43,099 nt of DNA. It comes from a virus. The position numbers and the translations under genes are program-made. Shown piece by piece: positions 1 through 9,582 of this stretch (its first letter is position 1; the number at the start of each line of letters is the position of its first letter). The stretch is taken from positions 1-43,099 of IMG/VR virus record IMGVR_UViG_3300020193_000042. One strand, written 5' to 3'. Under the pieces are notes generated by a model. The model was not told where the DNA came from, made no database searches, and saw nothing but the letters and a program-made list of their open reading frames with translations.

Positions 1-2
1 GC

Positions 3-317
3 GTGTCCACGTCCAGCTACATGGACCCGCTCGGGGTGACGAGGGAGACCCGCAACGATCCGTGGCCCACGACGATGGGCGGGTTCCCATTGCCTGTGGC
101 CAAGATCGAGGGGGCGTACAAGTACGACGGCCCCCCGCCTCCGCCCGAAGTGCAGAAGGAGATCGATGCGAACAGGCGGGCCAAGCGGACGCGCAAAGCG
201 TACCTCGCCCCACCCGTCGGGATCACCAACCTCGCAGGCTACGGGCTCGGCCAGCTGCAGAACTACGGCGTGGGCTCGCTCCAGAACTACGGCATCAACG
301 CACTGAGAAGGAGATAA
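3..317 (+). CDS. hypothetical protein, 5'-partial; probable C-terminal part of the gene at the window end
   Basis: The reading frame is open to the window edge and the first GTG is simply the first possible start, so the true start is probably upstream of the window. The product (at least 104 aa) is rich in Pro, Tyr and Gly, with a proline run (YDGPPPPPE) and a short internal repeat (GLGQLQNYG/GVGSLQNYG) near the C-terminus. High GC at third codon positions supports this frame over the overlapping open frame. It ends just before the Shine-Dalgarno sequence of the next gene. The gene at the far end of the window runs off its edge toward this sequence and ends in a Gly/Pro-rich tail, so the two may be one gene cut by the window. 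No function recognised; virion module by position. Confidence 0.6.
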   Translation: MSTSSYMDPLGVTRETRNDPWPTTMGGFPLPVAKIEGAYKYDGPPPPPEVQKEIDANRRAKRTRKAYLAPPVGITNLAGYGLGQLQNYGVGSLQNYGINALRRR

Positions 318-319
318 TC

Positions 320-796
320 ATGCCATACTACAGCCCGTTCCAGAGCGCACCCGACCCGCGGTTCGACCCGCGGATGTTCGCCCCGCGTATGGGCGTCGAC
401 ATGGGGCTCGCCGGCCGTCAGCTCTCGCCGCTCAGTGCCCCGCCCCCGAGCATGATGGGCGGAGCGCCCGGCCGTGGCGGCTGGGCCGGAGCGCTCGACA
501 CCGTGCGCGGGGGGCTGGGCAGGGTCGGTGACTTCATCACGCCCGCGAGCGTGTCGGCGCGCGGGGAGCTGGGCAGGGTCGGTGACTTCATCACGCCCGA
601 CGGTATGAGTGGGTACGAGAAGGCGTACCTCGGCCTGAGCGCGGTCGGTGGGATCGCGGACTACTTCGAGCGTCGTAGCCAGCGGCAAGACGAACAGCGC
701 CGCTACGAGCAGGCTCTCGAGGAGGCGCGCCGGCACCGGGCGATGATGGGCGCCAACTGGAACCGGGCGAACCGGGCGATGGGGGGTGTGCCATGA
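320..796 (+). CDS. hypothetical virion-module protein with internal repeat
   Basis: 158-aa protein. The ATG is preceded by AAGGAGA at good spacing. The N-terminal half is rich in Pro, Met and Gly. The middle carries two copies of LGRVGDFITP about 18 residues apart, encoded by a near-perfect DNA direct repeat. The C-terminal third is charged and helical (YFERRSQRQDEQRRYEQALEEARRHR), likely a coiled coil. The stop overlaps the next ATG (ATGA). It lies between a Gln-rich coiled-coil protein and other internal-virion-like genes, so a minor structural or ejected role is inferred from context. No family recognised. Confidence 0.65.
   Translation: MPYYSPFQSAPDPRFDPRMFAPRMGVDMGLAGRQLSPLSAPPPSMMGGAPGRGGWAGALDTVRGGLGRVGDFITPASVSARGELGRVGDFITPDGMSGYEKAYLGLSAVGGIADYFERRSQRQDEQRRYEQALEEARRHRAMMGANWNRANRAMGGVP
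505..599 (+). repeat. 41-bp direct repeat inside the 320-796 gene
   Basis: Positions 505-545 and 559-599 match with one mismatch; 514-545 and 568-599 are identical over 32 bp. The 54-bp offset is a multiple of three, so the reading frame and the peptide LGRVGDFITP are repeated. It looks like a simple in-frame duplication. Confidence 0.9.
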
Positions 797-1485
797 GCTG
801 GCTCGGGGCGCTCGGCGCGGTCGGTGGCGCGATCGGCGGAGGGGCCAGGGGTGCAGCGGGCGCGTACCCGACGATCATGGAGAGCGCGGCGCGGCGCGCA
901 TCGCTGGCGCAGGACCAGAACCAGTTCGACGCGCAGCAGGCCGACCTCGCGCAGTACCGTGCCGACACGCTCGCGCAGGATCAGAGCCAGTTCAACCAGA
1001 CGTTCGCTGAGACGCAGACGAACAATCGCTGGGAGCGCGCGCTCAACAGGCGCGAGCTTCACATTCGGCGCATCAACGCCGAACGTGACCGCATCCGCGA
1101 AGAGAACGACAACATCCGGCTGACGATGGCGAGCCGCCGCGATGGGCCGACCCAGGAGGCATACGAGGCTCGGCTCAAGCGAGCGGAGAACGTGCTCTCG
1201 CGTGCAACGATCGACATGAGTGACGAGGAGCGCGACCACCTCGCGCGCCTCAACCTATTCGAAAACTTCGCGCAGGCGCAGGCGGTCGCGGGCAGGCAGG
1301 CGTGGGCTCCGGCCCCGCCCCCGCCCCCGCTCCTCTCGCGTCAGCCGATGCCCGCGCAGACGCCCGGCTGGAACCCTGACCTCGCGGGGATTCCGCGGCG
1401 CTCCGCTGGCGGCGGTTCCGCCCTGAGCGACGAAGACGCGATGTTCCTGGAGACGATGGCACGCCTCCGCAGCGAACAGCCGTGA
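793..1485 (+). CDS. putative internal virion protein with glycine zipper and coiled coil
   Basis: 230 aa. Starts at an ATG overlapping the previous stop by 4 nt. Residues 1-25 form a glycine-zipper-like hydrophobic stretch (MSWLGALGAVGGAIGGGARG). Residues about 30-110 are Gln/Asp/Arg-rich heptad-like helix with repeated QDQ(N/S)QF motifs, followed by a Pro-rich linker (about 170-185) and an acidic C-terminus. A glycine-rich amphipathic N-terminus followed by a long helix is seen in the small ejection proteins of podoviruses (T7 gp14-like in architecture), and the gene directly precedes a giant virion-type protein. The internal-virion role is inferred from layout; no sequence family is recognised. 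Confidence 0.6.
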   Translation: MSWLGALGAVGGAIGGGARGAAGAYPTIMESAARRASLAQDQNQFDAQQADLAQYRADTLAQDQSQFNQTFAETQTNNRWERALNRRELHIRRINAERDRIREENDNIRLTMASRRDGPTQEAYEARLKRAENVLSRATIDMSDEERDHLARLNLFENFAQAQAVAGRQAWAPAPPPPPLLSRQPMPAQTPGWNPDLAGIPRRSAGGGSALSDEDAMFLETMARLRSEQP

Positions 1486-1486
1486 C

Positions 1487-4400
1487 ATGCCGGATCGGGC
1501 CACCCGCGTTCGCGAGCTGCTAGGCCAAGGACTCGGAGTCGACGAGGTCGTTCGTCGGGTCCGCCAGGAGGAGTGGGAAACCTCCATTGCGGGTATGCCC
1601 GACGACGAGATGCGCGCGGCGTACGAGTCGTTAGCTGGGTTCAAGCAGTTGGGGAGAATGATCAAGGGCGTCCCCCGCTGGTTTCTCCAGGGCGCGCACG
1701 GCATCCACGAGACCGTCTACGGGGCACTGGAGGGACTCAGCCGCTTCGGGCAGGAGGTTCGCCCACCACACGGCATGGGCACGCCCGCGCAGGAGGAGGA
1801 GATGCGCGCGGCGTATGAGTCCGCAAAAGGACTCGGCGGTCTGGCTGGCTCCGACCCAGAACGGTGGGAGCGGAAGCGCCAGGAGTCTGCGGAGAAGGTC
1901 GGCCTCCCACGGAACGCTGCGGAACTCGGCTTTCGCATCGGCGGGATGCTGGTCCCCTACTTCGCACTCGGCCGCTTTGCTTCGGCCCGGTTGGGCCCTC
2001 AGATCGCGGCCGGCATGGCGCTCGATATCCCAGTTGCGATGGGCAAGCGCGAGTACTCGCTCGCCGGCATCGCGGCAGACATGAGCGACCCGCTTCGTGA
2101 CGTGCCGACCGAACGCATCGCGCCCTTCGAGGACCAGCGCGAGGAGGAGTTCCAGGGCTGGTACGCTGACCGCGCTCGCACGCTGGACCTGGACCCCGAC
2201 CCCGACTCGCAGTCCTACGACTACCGGCGTGCGTGGGAGGCGGGCGCGGAGCCCGACGAGGACGGCCACTGGCCGAGCGACTTCAAGCTCCGCTACCACC
2301 CCAACCTGATCGTGGACGGGCAGGTGACGGCAACCGGGGAGGACGCACGCGGTAGCCGCTTCCATCGTGCAGCCGAGTACGTCGCCGATGACTTTCTGCT
2401 CCGTGGGCTCGCGGAAGGTGTCGCTGGCGGGACCATCACTGCCGCCCTTTTGAAGGGCATACCCGCACTGCGCTCACTGCGCTCCCCTGCGGTACGCGCG
2501 TTCGGCGGCGCAGCGGCCGGCGGCGTGATCGGCGGCATGGTCAACGAGGACAACCGCATGGCTGGCATCACGGGCGGCGCGCTCCTCGGCATGGGCGCTG
2601 CGATGACGCCGGAGCTGGTGCGCGCTGCCGGTGGTCAGTACGCGACCCCGCTACCTGAGGGAGCCCGCGCGACACGCGGCGCGGTCGTCAACCCGGTGGC
2701 TCCGCGTGTGGCGGGAGAGACGGATACCGGGATGCGTGGTCGCTGGTACTCGCGGCTGAACCGCGCGATCGAGCAGGCCCCGCAGGATCAGATGCCGGCC
2801 TCTCAATGGATGGGCTCGCTCAGGAACACGAAGGAGGGCCTGTCGGGCACGGAGGTCGAGTGGACCAAGATCGAGGAACTGCTCGCGGAGAGGGGCGACG
2901 AGATGCTCACGCGGGGTCAGGTGATGGAACTAGCGCAGCGGAACCCGATCCGGTTGACGGAGACGGTACGGGGGCGGGCGGCCGTATCAGAGGGACTGAA
3001 CATGAACAGCCCGTACATGACGCCACGGGTCCGTGAGATTCTCATGGAGAACCAGGGCGAGGCTGATGACGCACTCCGGATGACGTTGGAGAACGACGGC
3101 GCCGCATACCGGGAACTGACCGCGAAGTTTCCGGAACTGGCGGAGAACGAGGACTGGGCCGATGTCGTTCTTAGGGACGTGGTCGGTACAGCAGAAGACC
3201 CCCAACTTGTCGCTCCCAAATACCCTGGCATCACGCTCGGGGCGCGCGGCAAGGAGCCGGACGCGAACTATCGCGAGATCCTGATCCGGCTGGACGACCA
3301 GAGAGGTCCGAGCGCCAAGTTGGCGAAGGACGGCGATCTGTGGGGCGTCAAGGACCAGAACACGGGCGAGTGGCTCATGCGCGCAGAGTCGTATCCCGTG
3401 GCGAGCATGTACGTGGATCGCCTAGACCAGGAGGCCGGGCGTAGGGCTGGACGGTTTACGGGCGGCCACTGGTCCGAGCCGAACGTGCTTAGCTCCCTCC
3501 GCGTAACCGATGAGGTCGGTGAAGGTAGCGAGAAGATACTGCGCGTGCGCGAGATGCAGGACGACTGGGCGCAGCAACTGCGCGCAGGGAGGGATGTGCC
3601 CGATCGTCCATTCAAGAAGTCGTCCGAGTGGACCGCACTCCAGATTCGGCGCGCGCTCCAAGAGGCGGCTGATGGCGATTACGACCGCATCATGTTCCCG
3701 AGCGGCGACGAGCAAGTGTACCAGTACGGAACGCAGCGTGTGAGGTGGAGCACGCGCACAGATGGTGCCTTTGATGTCGAGATCGAACCGCAAGTGGGCG
3801 GTGACACGATGGGTCACGACCTAGGAGCGTTTGCCGACGAGCAAGGCATCAAACGGAGGGCGGCGATTGTGCGCAGCCCTGATGAGTTACAGCGGGCGCT
3901 AGACGCGAGCGACGCCGAGGGCGTTGATGGACTGGGCGAAAAAATCTGGCGGCGGATGCAAGTCGAACCCGAAGGCGTGAGCACTCCGCGCGCGGAGGGC
4001 ATGCGCAAGTTCTACGACGAAGACATCGTGCCGAACGAAATCGCGCGTGAGGCACGCCGTGTCGGCGCCGTAGCTGAGCGCATCCCTTCGCCGGATGCAC
4101 AATTGATTCCCACGGAAGACTGGGGTGTCTTCGGTACGCGGACGAATGAGCCGTACTACGCCAGGTTCGCGACGCGCGCCGAGGCAGCGTTGTATACATA
4201 CGGACACGCGCTGCCGCCGGGGTTCGTGTTCAAACAAGTGCGTCATGGCGTGAACCGCCCGATAACGTTCGACATTGTGGACGAGGTCGGCGAGGTCGTC
4301 GGCAGCGGTAAGAACAAGTCCTACGCTGTCCGCGACGCAGCGAACGTAGACAGTGAGTTCCGCGAGGCATATAGGGAGGTGTACCGCCCGCTCATAGAAC

Positions 4401-7400
4401 GCGGCCGCGACCCGCTCGGCGACAGTTACGACGCTTTCGGGAGCCTCGACTTTGGGCAATCTAGGCCGATGAGCGAACACTGGTCCATCCGCATCACGCC
4501 GCAGGCTCGTGACCGCATCCTGAACCAGGGCCAGCGCATCGGCGGGGCTCCCCCCGCGATGGTGCGCGGGATCACAGGCATGGCAGCTGGTGGCGCGACG
4601 GGGGCTGCGGTCGACGACGAGAACCCGGCGCGTGGCGCAGCGTTCGGCGCGCTCGCGGGCATGGGCGCGGGGCTTGCGCCGGAGCTGCTCCGGGCGGCTG
4701 GTGGTCAGTACGCGGACGAGATCGCGCGTCAAGGCGAGGCCGGCCGCCTCGTCGCCGCCGTTCGCAACCCGAAGACTGGGCTCACCGCACTCGGCGCGAC
4801 GCACCCGACGATCCTGAACGAGGCGTTCAAGCGTGGGGTCGACCTCGGTGAGGACGCCTACGCGCTGCGCGGGTTCCACGAGACGACAGAGCCAGGGAGC
4901 TTCCTCGATCGCTCGCAGGCTGCGGGCAGACTAGGAAGTGGCGGCCAACTTCGTGCCGAGCATCTCGAAGGGTTCGAGGCCGAGCCGTTCCGCGTGATCG
5001 AGACCTCGCGTCCTGACCGCCCGTTCAAGATCGCCCAGGAGTTCGTCTCCCGTGGCAGGCATGGCGTATTCCGGGCGGTGCCGCCGGAGATGGATCTCGA
5101 GTTCGGTCGCCACATGGTGCGCGCGCTCGGCAGCGACATCACGAACCTGGTCAACCCGAAGATCGCCATGGTCGCGGAGGAGGGTCGGGGTGTGTGGGCC
5201 CAGACCGTCAGCCCGAACACGCTTCTGGCGCTCGAAGGAGCGAGTAGGGACGAGGCCCTGCGCGTGGCCGCCCTTTACGGGATCGCCACCGGCCAGGACG
5301 TCGAGGCTGGGTACCGGATTCTGGACGACGCCATCAACACGATCGACGACGCTGGCCGGGTGCTGGAGGACCCCACCAAACGGCTCGCAGTGGTGCTGAC
5401 GGGCGACGTAGACGATATTATACGGCGTCTCGCGGCTGCCAACATAGGGGCCACCGCGGAGCGCGGCCGGGTCGTCGTGGGCGACTTCGGCGGGATTGGT
5501 ATCGAGGCACTGGACGCACGTCTCAACAGGGCTTTGGAGGGTGCTGATGTCGGAGAACCAGAGGTCGCCGCTCTCGACGCGCTTGAAGTTTCTCGCGCGG
5601 GCTACGGGCCTCTCGCCAGAGACGCGAGAACTCTTGAAGGGCTGGCGGATGTCGTTGAGGCCAAGATCGGCCCAGCCTACCGAGAGTTCGCCGCCCAGCG
5701 CGGGCTCGACATCTCGGCCGACCTCTCCTCGCTCGGAGAAATCTCCAGAGCACTGAGGGCCGCGCCCGGCGAGCAGCGCTGGTGGCTCGAGGCGGGCGCT
5801 GCGCGGGTGAAGAGCGGCGCGGCGACCGCACGGGCGGTCGATCTCGTGCCACGCCTGCCGGTCGACGACACGGTCGGCGAGCTGGCTTCCAAGCTGCGCG
5901 TGAAGCGCGGGCGCGTCAGCCAGCGCGAGGTCCTTCAGCTCGCTGGCGGTGACGAGAAGCTCGCCAAGCAGGTGACGCGGTTCTTCCAGGCCCGCATGAG
6001 CGAGACGCTCAAGGACCTGCCGCTGCCGACCGCAGATCGTATGCGCGAGATGGTGGCCGGCGGACGCGGTGGGGCATCCTTCTTCGAGGTCCGCCCGATG
6101 GTCGAGGAAGTGCTCGGCAACGATGATGCGGACATGTTCCTCCGCTTCTACGCGATTACCTCCTCCGGGACCGACGCGGCGGAGGCGAACATCACGCTCG
6201 CGGCGAAGGCGTATGCCCAGTGGAAGCTCGGCCTGCCATTCACCGGATACCGGCGTGCGACGATCGGGCCGATGCTGCAGCAGGCTACCACGGGTGCGGT
6301 CTTCGGGGAGCGCAAGATCCAGCAGATGTACCGCGCTCTGATGGGCGACACCAACGCATACGTCCATGACATGTGGATGTCGCGCCTGTTCGGATTCCCG
6401 GAGGGCGTCACCGCAGGCCAGTACCGCTACGCGGAGCAGACGGTGCGCTCGCTCGCGAAGGAACTTGACCTGTCGATTCGCGATACGCAGGCGATCCTCT
6501 GGAGTGGGATCAAGAGGTGGTGGGGCGATGTGGGGCTCGGGCGCGTGACAGACGCGGACGACTTCCCTGCCCTGCTGCGCTCTGCGCTCACCGAGCAGCA
6601 GCCGCTGAGGCCGGGCCAGAAGCCGTGGGCCGACCGGAGCATCGTCGGGCGCTGGGGCTCGCTCGACGACGCCACGAAGGAGAACATCCGCCGGGTGATC
6701 GCGGAGGACGAGGCGGTCTACACGGCCACCTACGGACCACGCGCCGGGAACGTCGACCTGATGATGCTCAGGATGCTCGCCATCGCTGGCGGCGGGATCA
6801 CGGGCGCGGTCGCAGACGAGGAGAACCGGCTGCGCGGGTTCGGGCTCGGGCTCGCTGCAGGGGCCGGCGTAGCGCTCATCGATGTCGGTCGGGTTCGCGC
6901 AGTCGGACCAGATGCGCGTCTCATCCCCGAGGCCGTGCGTGGGCTGGTCAAGATGGACGACGCTGGCCATCTCGTGACGCCCGCGAAGGGCTCGAGGCAG
7001 GGGCTCGAGCTGGGATCGTGGTGGTCCGACACGACCGGCCGGCCGCTCGCTGACTGGAACGCTTTCACGAAGGCCGAGCAGGACCAGCAGATCGTGCAGC
7101 TCGCGCGTGCGGAGCGCGACCTGAAGCTCGGCGGGCCCGGCACGGTGATCGGCGACCGGGGCGGGTACGCGCTGCCTGGGTTCGTGGGAGCGGTAGCGCG
7201 GACAGGCGTGGGCGCGGCGGTTGGCGCAGCGGTAGCGCCGGAGGACCAGGAGCTGCTCGGCGCGACGGCGGGCGGCCTGCTGTTCCTGCTCGGCGGCGAG
7301 GTGATGGCCGGAGAGGGCAGCCCGCTCCTGCGGGCCCTGTCGCTCAGGAAGGCGGGTCTGCTCTCCGCGTTTTCGACGACCGGCCTGAACGTTGCCTCGA

Positions 7401-9142
7401 CCGCGACGATGGTCGGTGCCGAGGCGCTCAAGGACGCGCCCGCGGCGGCGTGGGACTGGCTGATCTCTGGCGTGACTGGCGTGCGCTCGAAGGACGGTCT
7501 CTCGCTGTCCACCCTGCGTGCTTCATACGACGCGGCCGGCGAGGGGTGGGAGGCTGCCAAGAAGATTTGGCGCGAGGGCGAGTCTGTCGCCGACCTGGCG
7601 AAGTGGGATCAGGTGCGCGTGACGTTCAAACACGAGCTCGTCCAGAGACTGCACGACGCTGTGTTTAGGTCGCTCGGCGCGCAGGACAGGTTCTTCCACA
7701 CGGTGGCCGCAGCGCGCTCGCTTCAGGAGCAGGCGAACGTGATTGCGCGGGAGGCGTTCAGGGGTCGCGGCATGAAGGAGTTCTCCGAGTTCGCGCCCGC
7801 ATTCTCGGACTGGCGCGAGATGTCTTCCTGGCTGCAGGCGAACCCGACCGCCGACATGGCGCTCCGCTCGCAGGTCGACGCATCGCTCGCGGTGTTCAGG
7901 AACCAGGACGGGCTGCTGGCTAACGCCGCCAAGAATCTCAGGCAGGCATTCTCGGACCACAGCCCCGAGGCCGAGGCCGTGTTCGATCTGTTCCTGCCGT
8001 TCACGACCACGCCGGCCAACGTCGTGTCGCGAGTGGCTGAGTACTCGCCGCTCGGGTTCCTCGGCGTGAGCCGCGACCTGATCGAGCTGCGGAAGATCGT
8101 GCAGGAGGGCTCCGACGATCTCGCTCCACTGTTCGCGAAGCAGCGGCGGGTCTCCGACCGGCTCGGGCGCGCGACCCTGGGCACGGGCGCTGTCATGCTC
8201 GGCATGTGGCTCGCGCACAAGAAGCTGCTCTCGCCCGGCTACCCACAAACCGCCCGCGAGCGCAACGTCCAGCGCATCACCGACCGCCCGGCCGGCTCGA
8301 TCAGGATCGGCTCCAAGGACTACCCGATCGAGCGGATGGCGCCGTTCGGGCCGCTGCTCGTCATGGGTGCGGAGCTGTACGAGGGCGCGAAGAGCGGTGG
8401 CCGGCTGGCTGGCATCCTGCAGGGTACCAACTACCTGGCTCGCAACGTGACGAACGAGAGCTTCCTCGGCGACGTCGATGTGGCGCTCAACATGCTGTCG
8501 GGCCCGGGCGAGCTGAGTGAGCGCGCGGACGACTTCACGTCCGACGTCGCGTCCTCGTTCGTGCCGAACATCCTGCGCCGGGGGCTGGCCGGCTGGGACC
8601 CGACGATCAGGGAGCCGCGTAGGCCGTCGTTCACGGAGCCCGCCACCCTGGTCGACCGGGCCGCGACCGCGATTCCGGGGCTCAGGCAGGAGATGCCGGC
8701 CCGTGTCGACCCGCTCGGCGAGTATGTCTCCAGGGGGCGCGGTGGCGTGCTCGGTGCGGTCGAGCGCATCTTCAACCCGTTCACGGGCCAGGTCGACCTG
8801 TCGGACACGGACCCGCTCCGCGAGACGATCGAGCAGTACGGCGCCTCGATCCCCTCGGTTGACGAGCGGCTCAGCAAAGCGGGGATCGAGCGCGGCACCC
8901 GCGAGTACGAGATGCGCTCGCGGATGTACGGTCTGCGCGTGCGTGCCAAGCTCGAGCAGGCCCAGCAGGGCGCAGAGTTCGAGTTCACGATCGCAGGCAA
9001 GCGCGTGAAGATCACGTGGGACGAGGCGACGCCTGAGCAGCGCCGCGCCATCCTCGAGCGCGCGGCCGAATCCGCCAAAGACTGGGTGACCGACAAGTTC
9101 AAGTACCTCGAGGATCGGGGCCTCTACCAGAGCCTGCCGTGA
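1487..9142 (+). CDS. giant multidomain (polyvalent) virion-associated protein, putative DNA-ejection protein
   Basis: 2551 aa, 18% of the window. It begins one base after the preceding stop. Residues about 145-200 are hydrophobic. Residues about 590-745 match the widespread phage domain whose hallmark is EIQSDWHQ...VPDAPFK...GYDRI; here the key parts are REMQDDW, VPDRPFKKSSEW and YDRIMFPSG. Around 1560-1670 is a helical phage domain with KIQQMYRALMGDTNAYVHDMWM, perhaps DUF7178-like. Residues about 2165-2310 (FTTTPANVV...YSPLGFL, later APFGPLLVMGAELY) resemble the LPD38 domain of large polyvalent phage proteins. Four Gly/Ala-rich segments, each beginning with an acidic motif such as NEDN, DDEN or DEEN, occur near residues 345-385, 1033-1075, 1766-1800 and 1900-1945. 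Such giants are typically packaged and ejected with the DNA; the exact role is inference. Confidence 0.75.
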   Translation: MPDRATRVRELLGQGLGVDEVVRRVRQEEWETSIAGMPDDEMRAAYESLAGFKQLGRMIKGVPRWFLQGAHGIHETVYGALEGLSRFGQEVRPPHGMGTPAQEEEMRAAYESAKGLGGLAGSDPERWERKRQESAEKVGLPRNAAELGFRIGGMLVPYFALGRFASARLGPQIAAGMALDIPVAMGKREYSLAGIAADMSDPLRDVPTERIAPFEDQREEEFQGWYADRARTLDLDPDPDSQSYDYRRAWEAGAEPDEDGHWPSDFKLRYHPNLIVDGQVTATGEDARGSRFHRAAEYVADDFLLRGLAEGVAGGTITAALLKGIPALRSLRSPAVRAFGGAAAGGVIGGMVNEDNRMAGITGGALLGMGAAMTPELVRAAGGQYATPLPEGARATRGAVVNPVAPRVAGETDTGMRGRWYSRLNRAIEQAPQDQMPASQWMGSLRNTKEGLSGTEVEWTKIEELLAERGDEMLTRGQVMELAQRNPIRLTETVRGRAAVSEGLNMNSPYMTPRVREILMENQGEADDALRMTLENDGAAYRELTAKFPELAENEDWADVVLRDVVGTAEDPQLVAPKYPGITLGARGKEPDANYREILIRLDDQRGPSAKLAKDGDLWGVKDQNTGEWLMRAESYPVASMYVDRLDQEAGRRAGRFTGGHWSEPNVLSSLRVTDEVGEGSEKILRVREMQDDWAQQLRAGRDVPDRPFKKSSEWTALQIRRALQEAADGDYDRIMFPSGDEQVYQYGTQRVRWSTRTDGAFDVEIEPQVGGDTMGHDLGAFADEQGIKRRAAIVRSPDELQRALDASDAEGVDGLGEKIWRRMQVEPEGVSTPRAEGMRKFYDEDIVPNEIAREARRVGAVAERIPSPDAQLIPTEDWGVFGTRTNEPYYARFATRAEAALYTYGHALPPGFVFKQVRHGVNRPITFDIVDEVGEVVGSGKNKSYAVRDAANVDSEFREAYREVYRPLIERGRDPLGDSYDAFGSLDFGQSRPMSEHWSIRITPQARDRILNQGQRIGGAPPAMVRGITGMAAGGATGAAVDDENPARGAAFGALAGMGAGLAPELLRAAGGQYADEIARQGEAGRLVAAVRNPKTGLTALGATHPTILNEAFKRGVDLGEDAYALRGFHETTEPGSFLDRSQAAGRLGSGGQLRAEHLEGFEAEPFRVIETSRPDRPFKIAQEFVSRGRHGVFRAVPPEMDLEFGRHMVRALGSDITNLVNPKIAMVAEEGRGVWAQTVSPNTLLALEGASRDEALRVAALYGIATGQDVEAGYRILDDAINTIDDAGRVLEDPTKRLAVVLTGDVDDIIRRLAAANIGATAERGRVVVGDFGGIGIEALDARLNRALEGADVGEPEVAALDALEVSRAGYGPLARDARTLEGLADVVEAKIGPAYREFAAQRGLDISADLSSLGEISRALRAAPGEQRWWLEAGAARVKSGAATARAVDLVPRLPVDDTVGELASKLRVKRGRVSQREVLQLAGGDEKLAKQVTRFFQARMSETLKDLPLPTADRMREMVAGGRGGASFFEVRPMVEEVLGNDDADMFLRFYAITSSGTDAAEANITLAAKAYAQWKLGLPFTGYRRATIGPMLQQATTGAVFGERKIQQMYRALMGDTNAYVHDMWMSRLFGFPEGVTAGQYRYAEQTVRSLAKELDLSIRDTQAILWSGIKRWWGDVGLGRVTDADDFPALLRSALTEQQPLRPGQKPWADRSIVGRWGSLDDATKENIRRVIAEDEAVYTATYGPRAGNVDLMMLRMLAIAGGGITGAVADEENRLRGFGLGLAAGAGVALIDVGRVRAVGPDARLIPEAVRGLVKMDDAGHLVTPAKGSRQGLELGSWWSDTTGRPLADWNAFTKAEQDQQIVQLARAERDLKLGGPGTVIGDRGGYALPGFVGAVARTGVGAAVGAAVAPEDQELLGATAGGLLFLLGGEVMAGEGSPLLRALSLRKAGLLSAFSTTGLNVASTATMVGAEALKDAPAAAWDWLISGVTGVRSKDGLSLSTLRASYDAAGEGWEAAKKIWREGESVADLAKWDQVRVTFKHELVQRLHDAVFRSLGAQDRFFHTVAAARSLQEQANVIAREAFRGRGMKEFSEFAPAFSDWREMSSWLQANPTADMALRSQVDASLAVFRNQDGLLANAAKNLRQAFSDHSPEAEAVFDLFLPFTTTPANVVSRVAEYSPLGFLGVSRDLIELRKIVQEGSDDLAPLFAKQRRVSDRLGRATLGTGAVMLGMWLAHKKLLSPGYPQTARERNVQRITDRPAGSIRIGSKDYPIERMAPFGPLLVMGAELYEGAKSGGRLAGILQGTNYLARNVTNESFLGDVDVALNMLSGPGELSERADDFTSDVASSFVPNILRRGLAGWDPTIREPRRPSFTEPATLVDRAATAIPGLRQEMPARVDPLGEYVSRGRGGVLGAVERIFNPFTGQVDLSDTDPLRETIEQYGASIPSVDERLSKAGIERGTREYEMRSRMYGLRVRAKLEQAQQGAEFEFTIAGKRVKITWDEATPEQRRAILERAAESAKDWVTDKFKYLEDRGLYQSLP
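6881..6922. repeat. 42-bp perfect inverted copy of a terminase-gene segment
   Basis: The reverse complement of this stretch is identical over 42 nt to positions 25929-25970 in the terminase large-subunit gene. The match extends a few bases either way with mismatches. It sits just after the third Gly/Ala-rich segment of the giant gene and is translated here as IDVGRVRAVGPDAR, while in the terminase it encodes ETRIWSDCANPTDI. See findings. Confidence 0.95.
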
Positions 9143-9582
9143 GAACCCCGATCAGTATCCTGTTCTTCACGGCCGCGTCGACGACGCTGCTCGGGCTCTC
9201 GATGATCATGAGCACCGATGCTGCGGCTTACCTGCTCGCTCAGGAAGCGATCGGCGCTGACACACCCATCTCTGGCATCACGGTCGGCGTGATCGGCATG
9301 GGGATCGTCACAGGGTTCGGTGGGCTGCTCTGGACCGTGCGGCTGGTGTTCAAGTTCGGCGGTCAGGTCGCGCTCTGGATACAGACGGTCGAGAAGGCGG
9401 CGAAGATCGCGGAGATCGTCGACCGGCTCGAGGAGCGGATGGGCGAGCGGGAACGGCAAGCTGCGGACACTCAACGCGAAGTCGACGCGCTCCAGAGGTG
9501 GCGCATCCACCTCGTGGACCCTTCATTAGTGAGGTCCGGGGCGACGATGAGACAGGACCTTCTTGACGAGGCGGCCGGATGA
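9139..9582 (+). CDS. membrane protein with two TM segments and coiled coil, holin-like
   Basis: 147 aa, GTG start overlapping the giant gene's stop (GTGA). Hydrophobic segments at residues about 7-32 and 46-72 are separated by a short polar loop (QEAIGADTP). A long charged helix follows (about 82-118, VEKAAKIAEIVDRLEERMGERERQ), probably a coiled coil. Two TM helices plus a charged C-terminus at the head of a membrane/lysis cassette fit a class II holin or a holin partner. No specific holin family is recognised, and the adjacent two-TM gene is an equal candidate. Confidence 0.5.
   Translation: MRTPISILFFTAASTTLLGLSMIMSTDAAAYLLAQEAIGADTPISGITVGVIGMGIVTGFGGLLWTVRLVFKFGGQVALWIQTVEKAAKIAEIVDRLEERMGERERQAADTQREVDALQRWRIHLVDPSLVRSGATMRQDLLDEAAG

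Noticed and set aside
62-319. In-frame upstream extension of the 320-796 gene
   Set aside because: Composition is Arg/Ala-rich and third positions are not GC-rich, while another frame (3-317) codes well and stops just before a strong Shine-Dalgarno.
4931-6970. A 679-codon open frame on the minus strand opposite the giant gene
   Set aside because: High-GC shadow of the well-supported plus-strand gene; composition is His/Arg/Pro-rich and there is no ribosome site. Its only recognisable peptide comes from the 42-bp inverted copy of the terminase gene.
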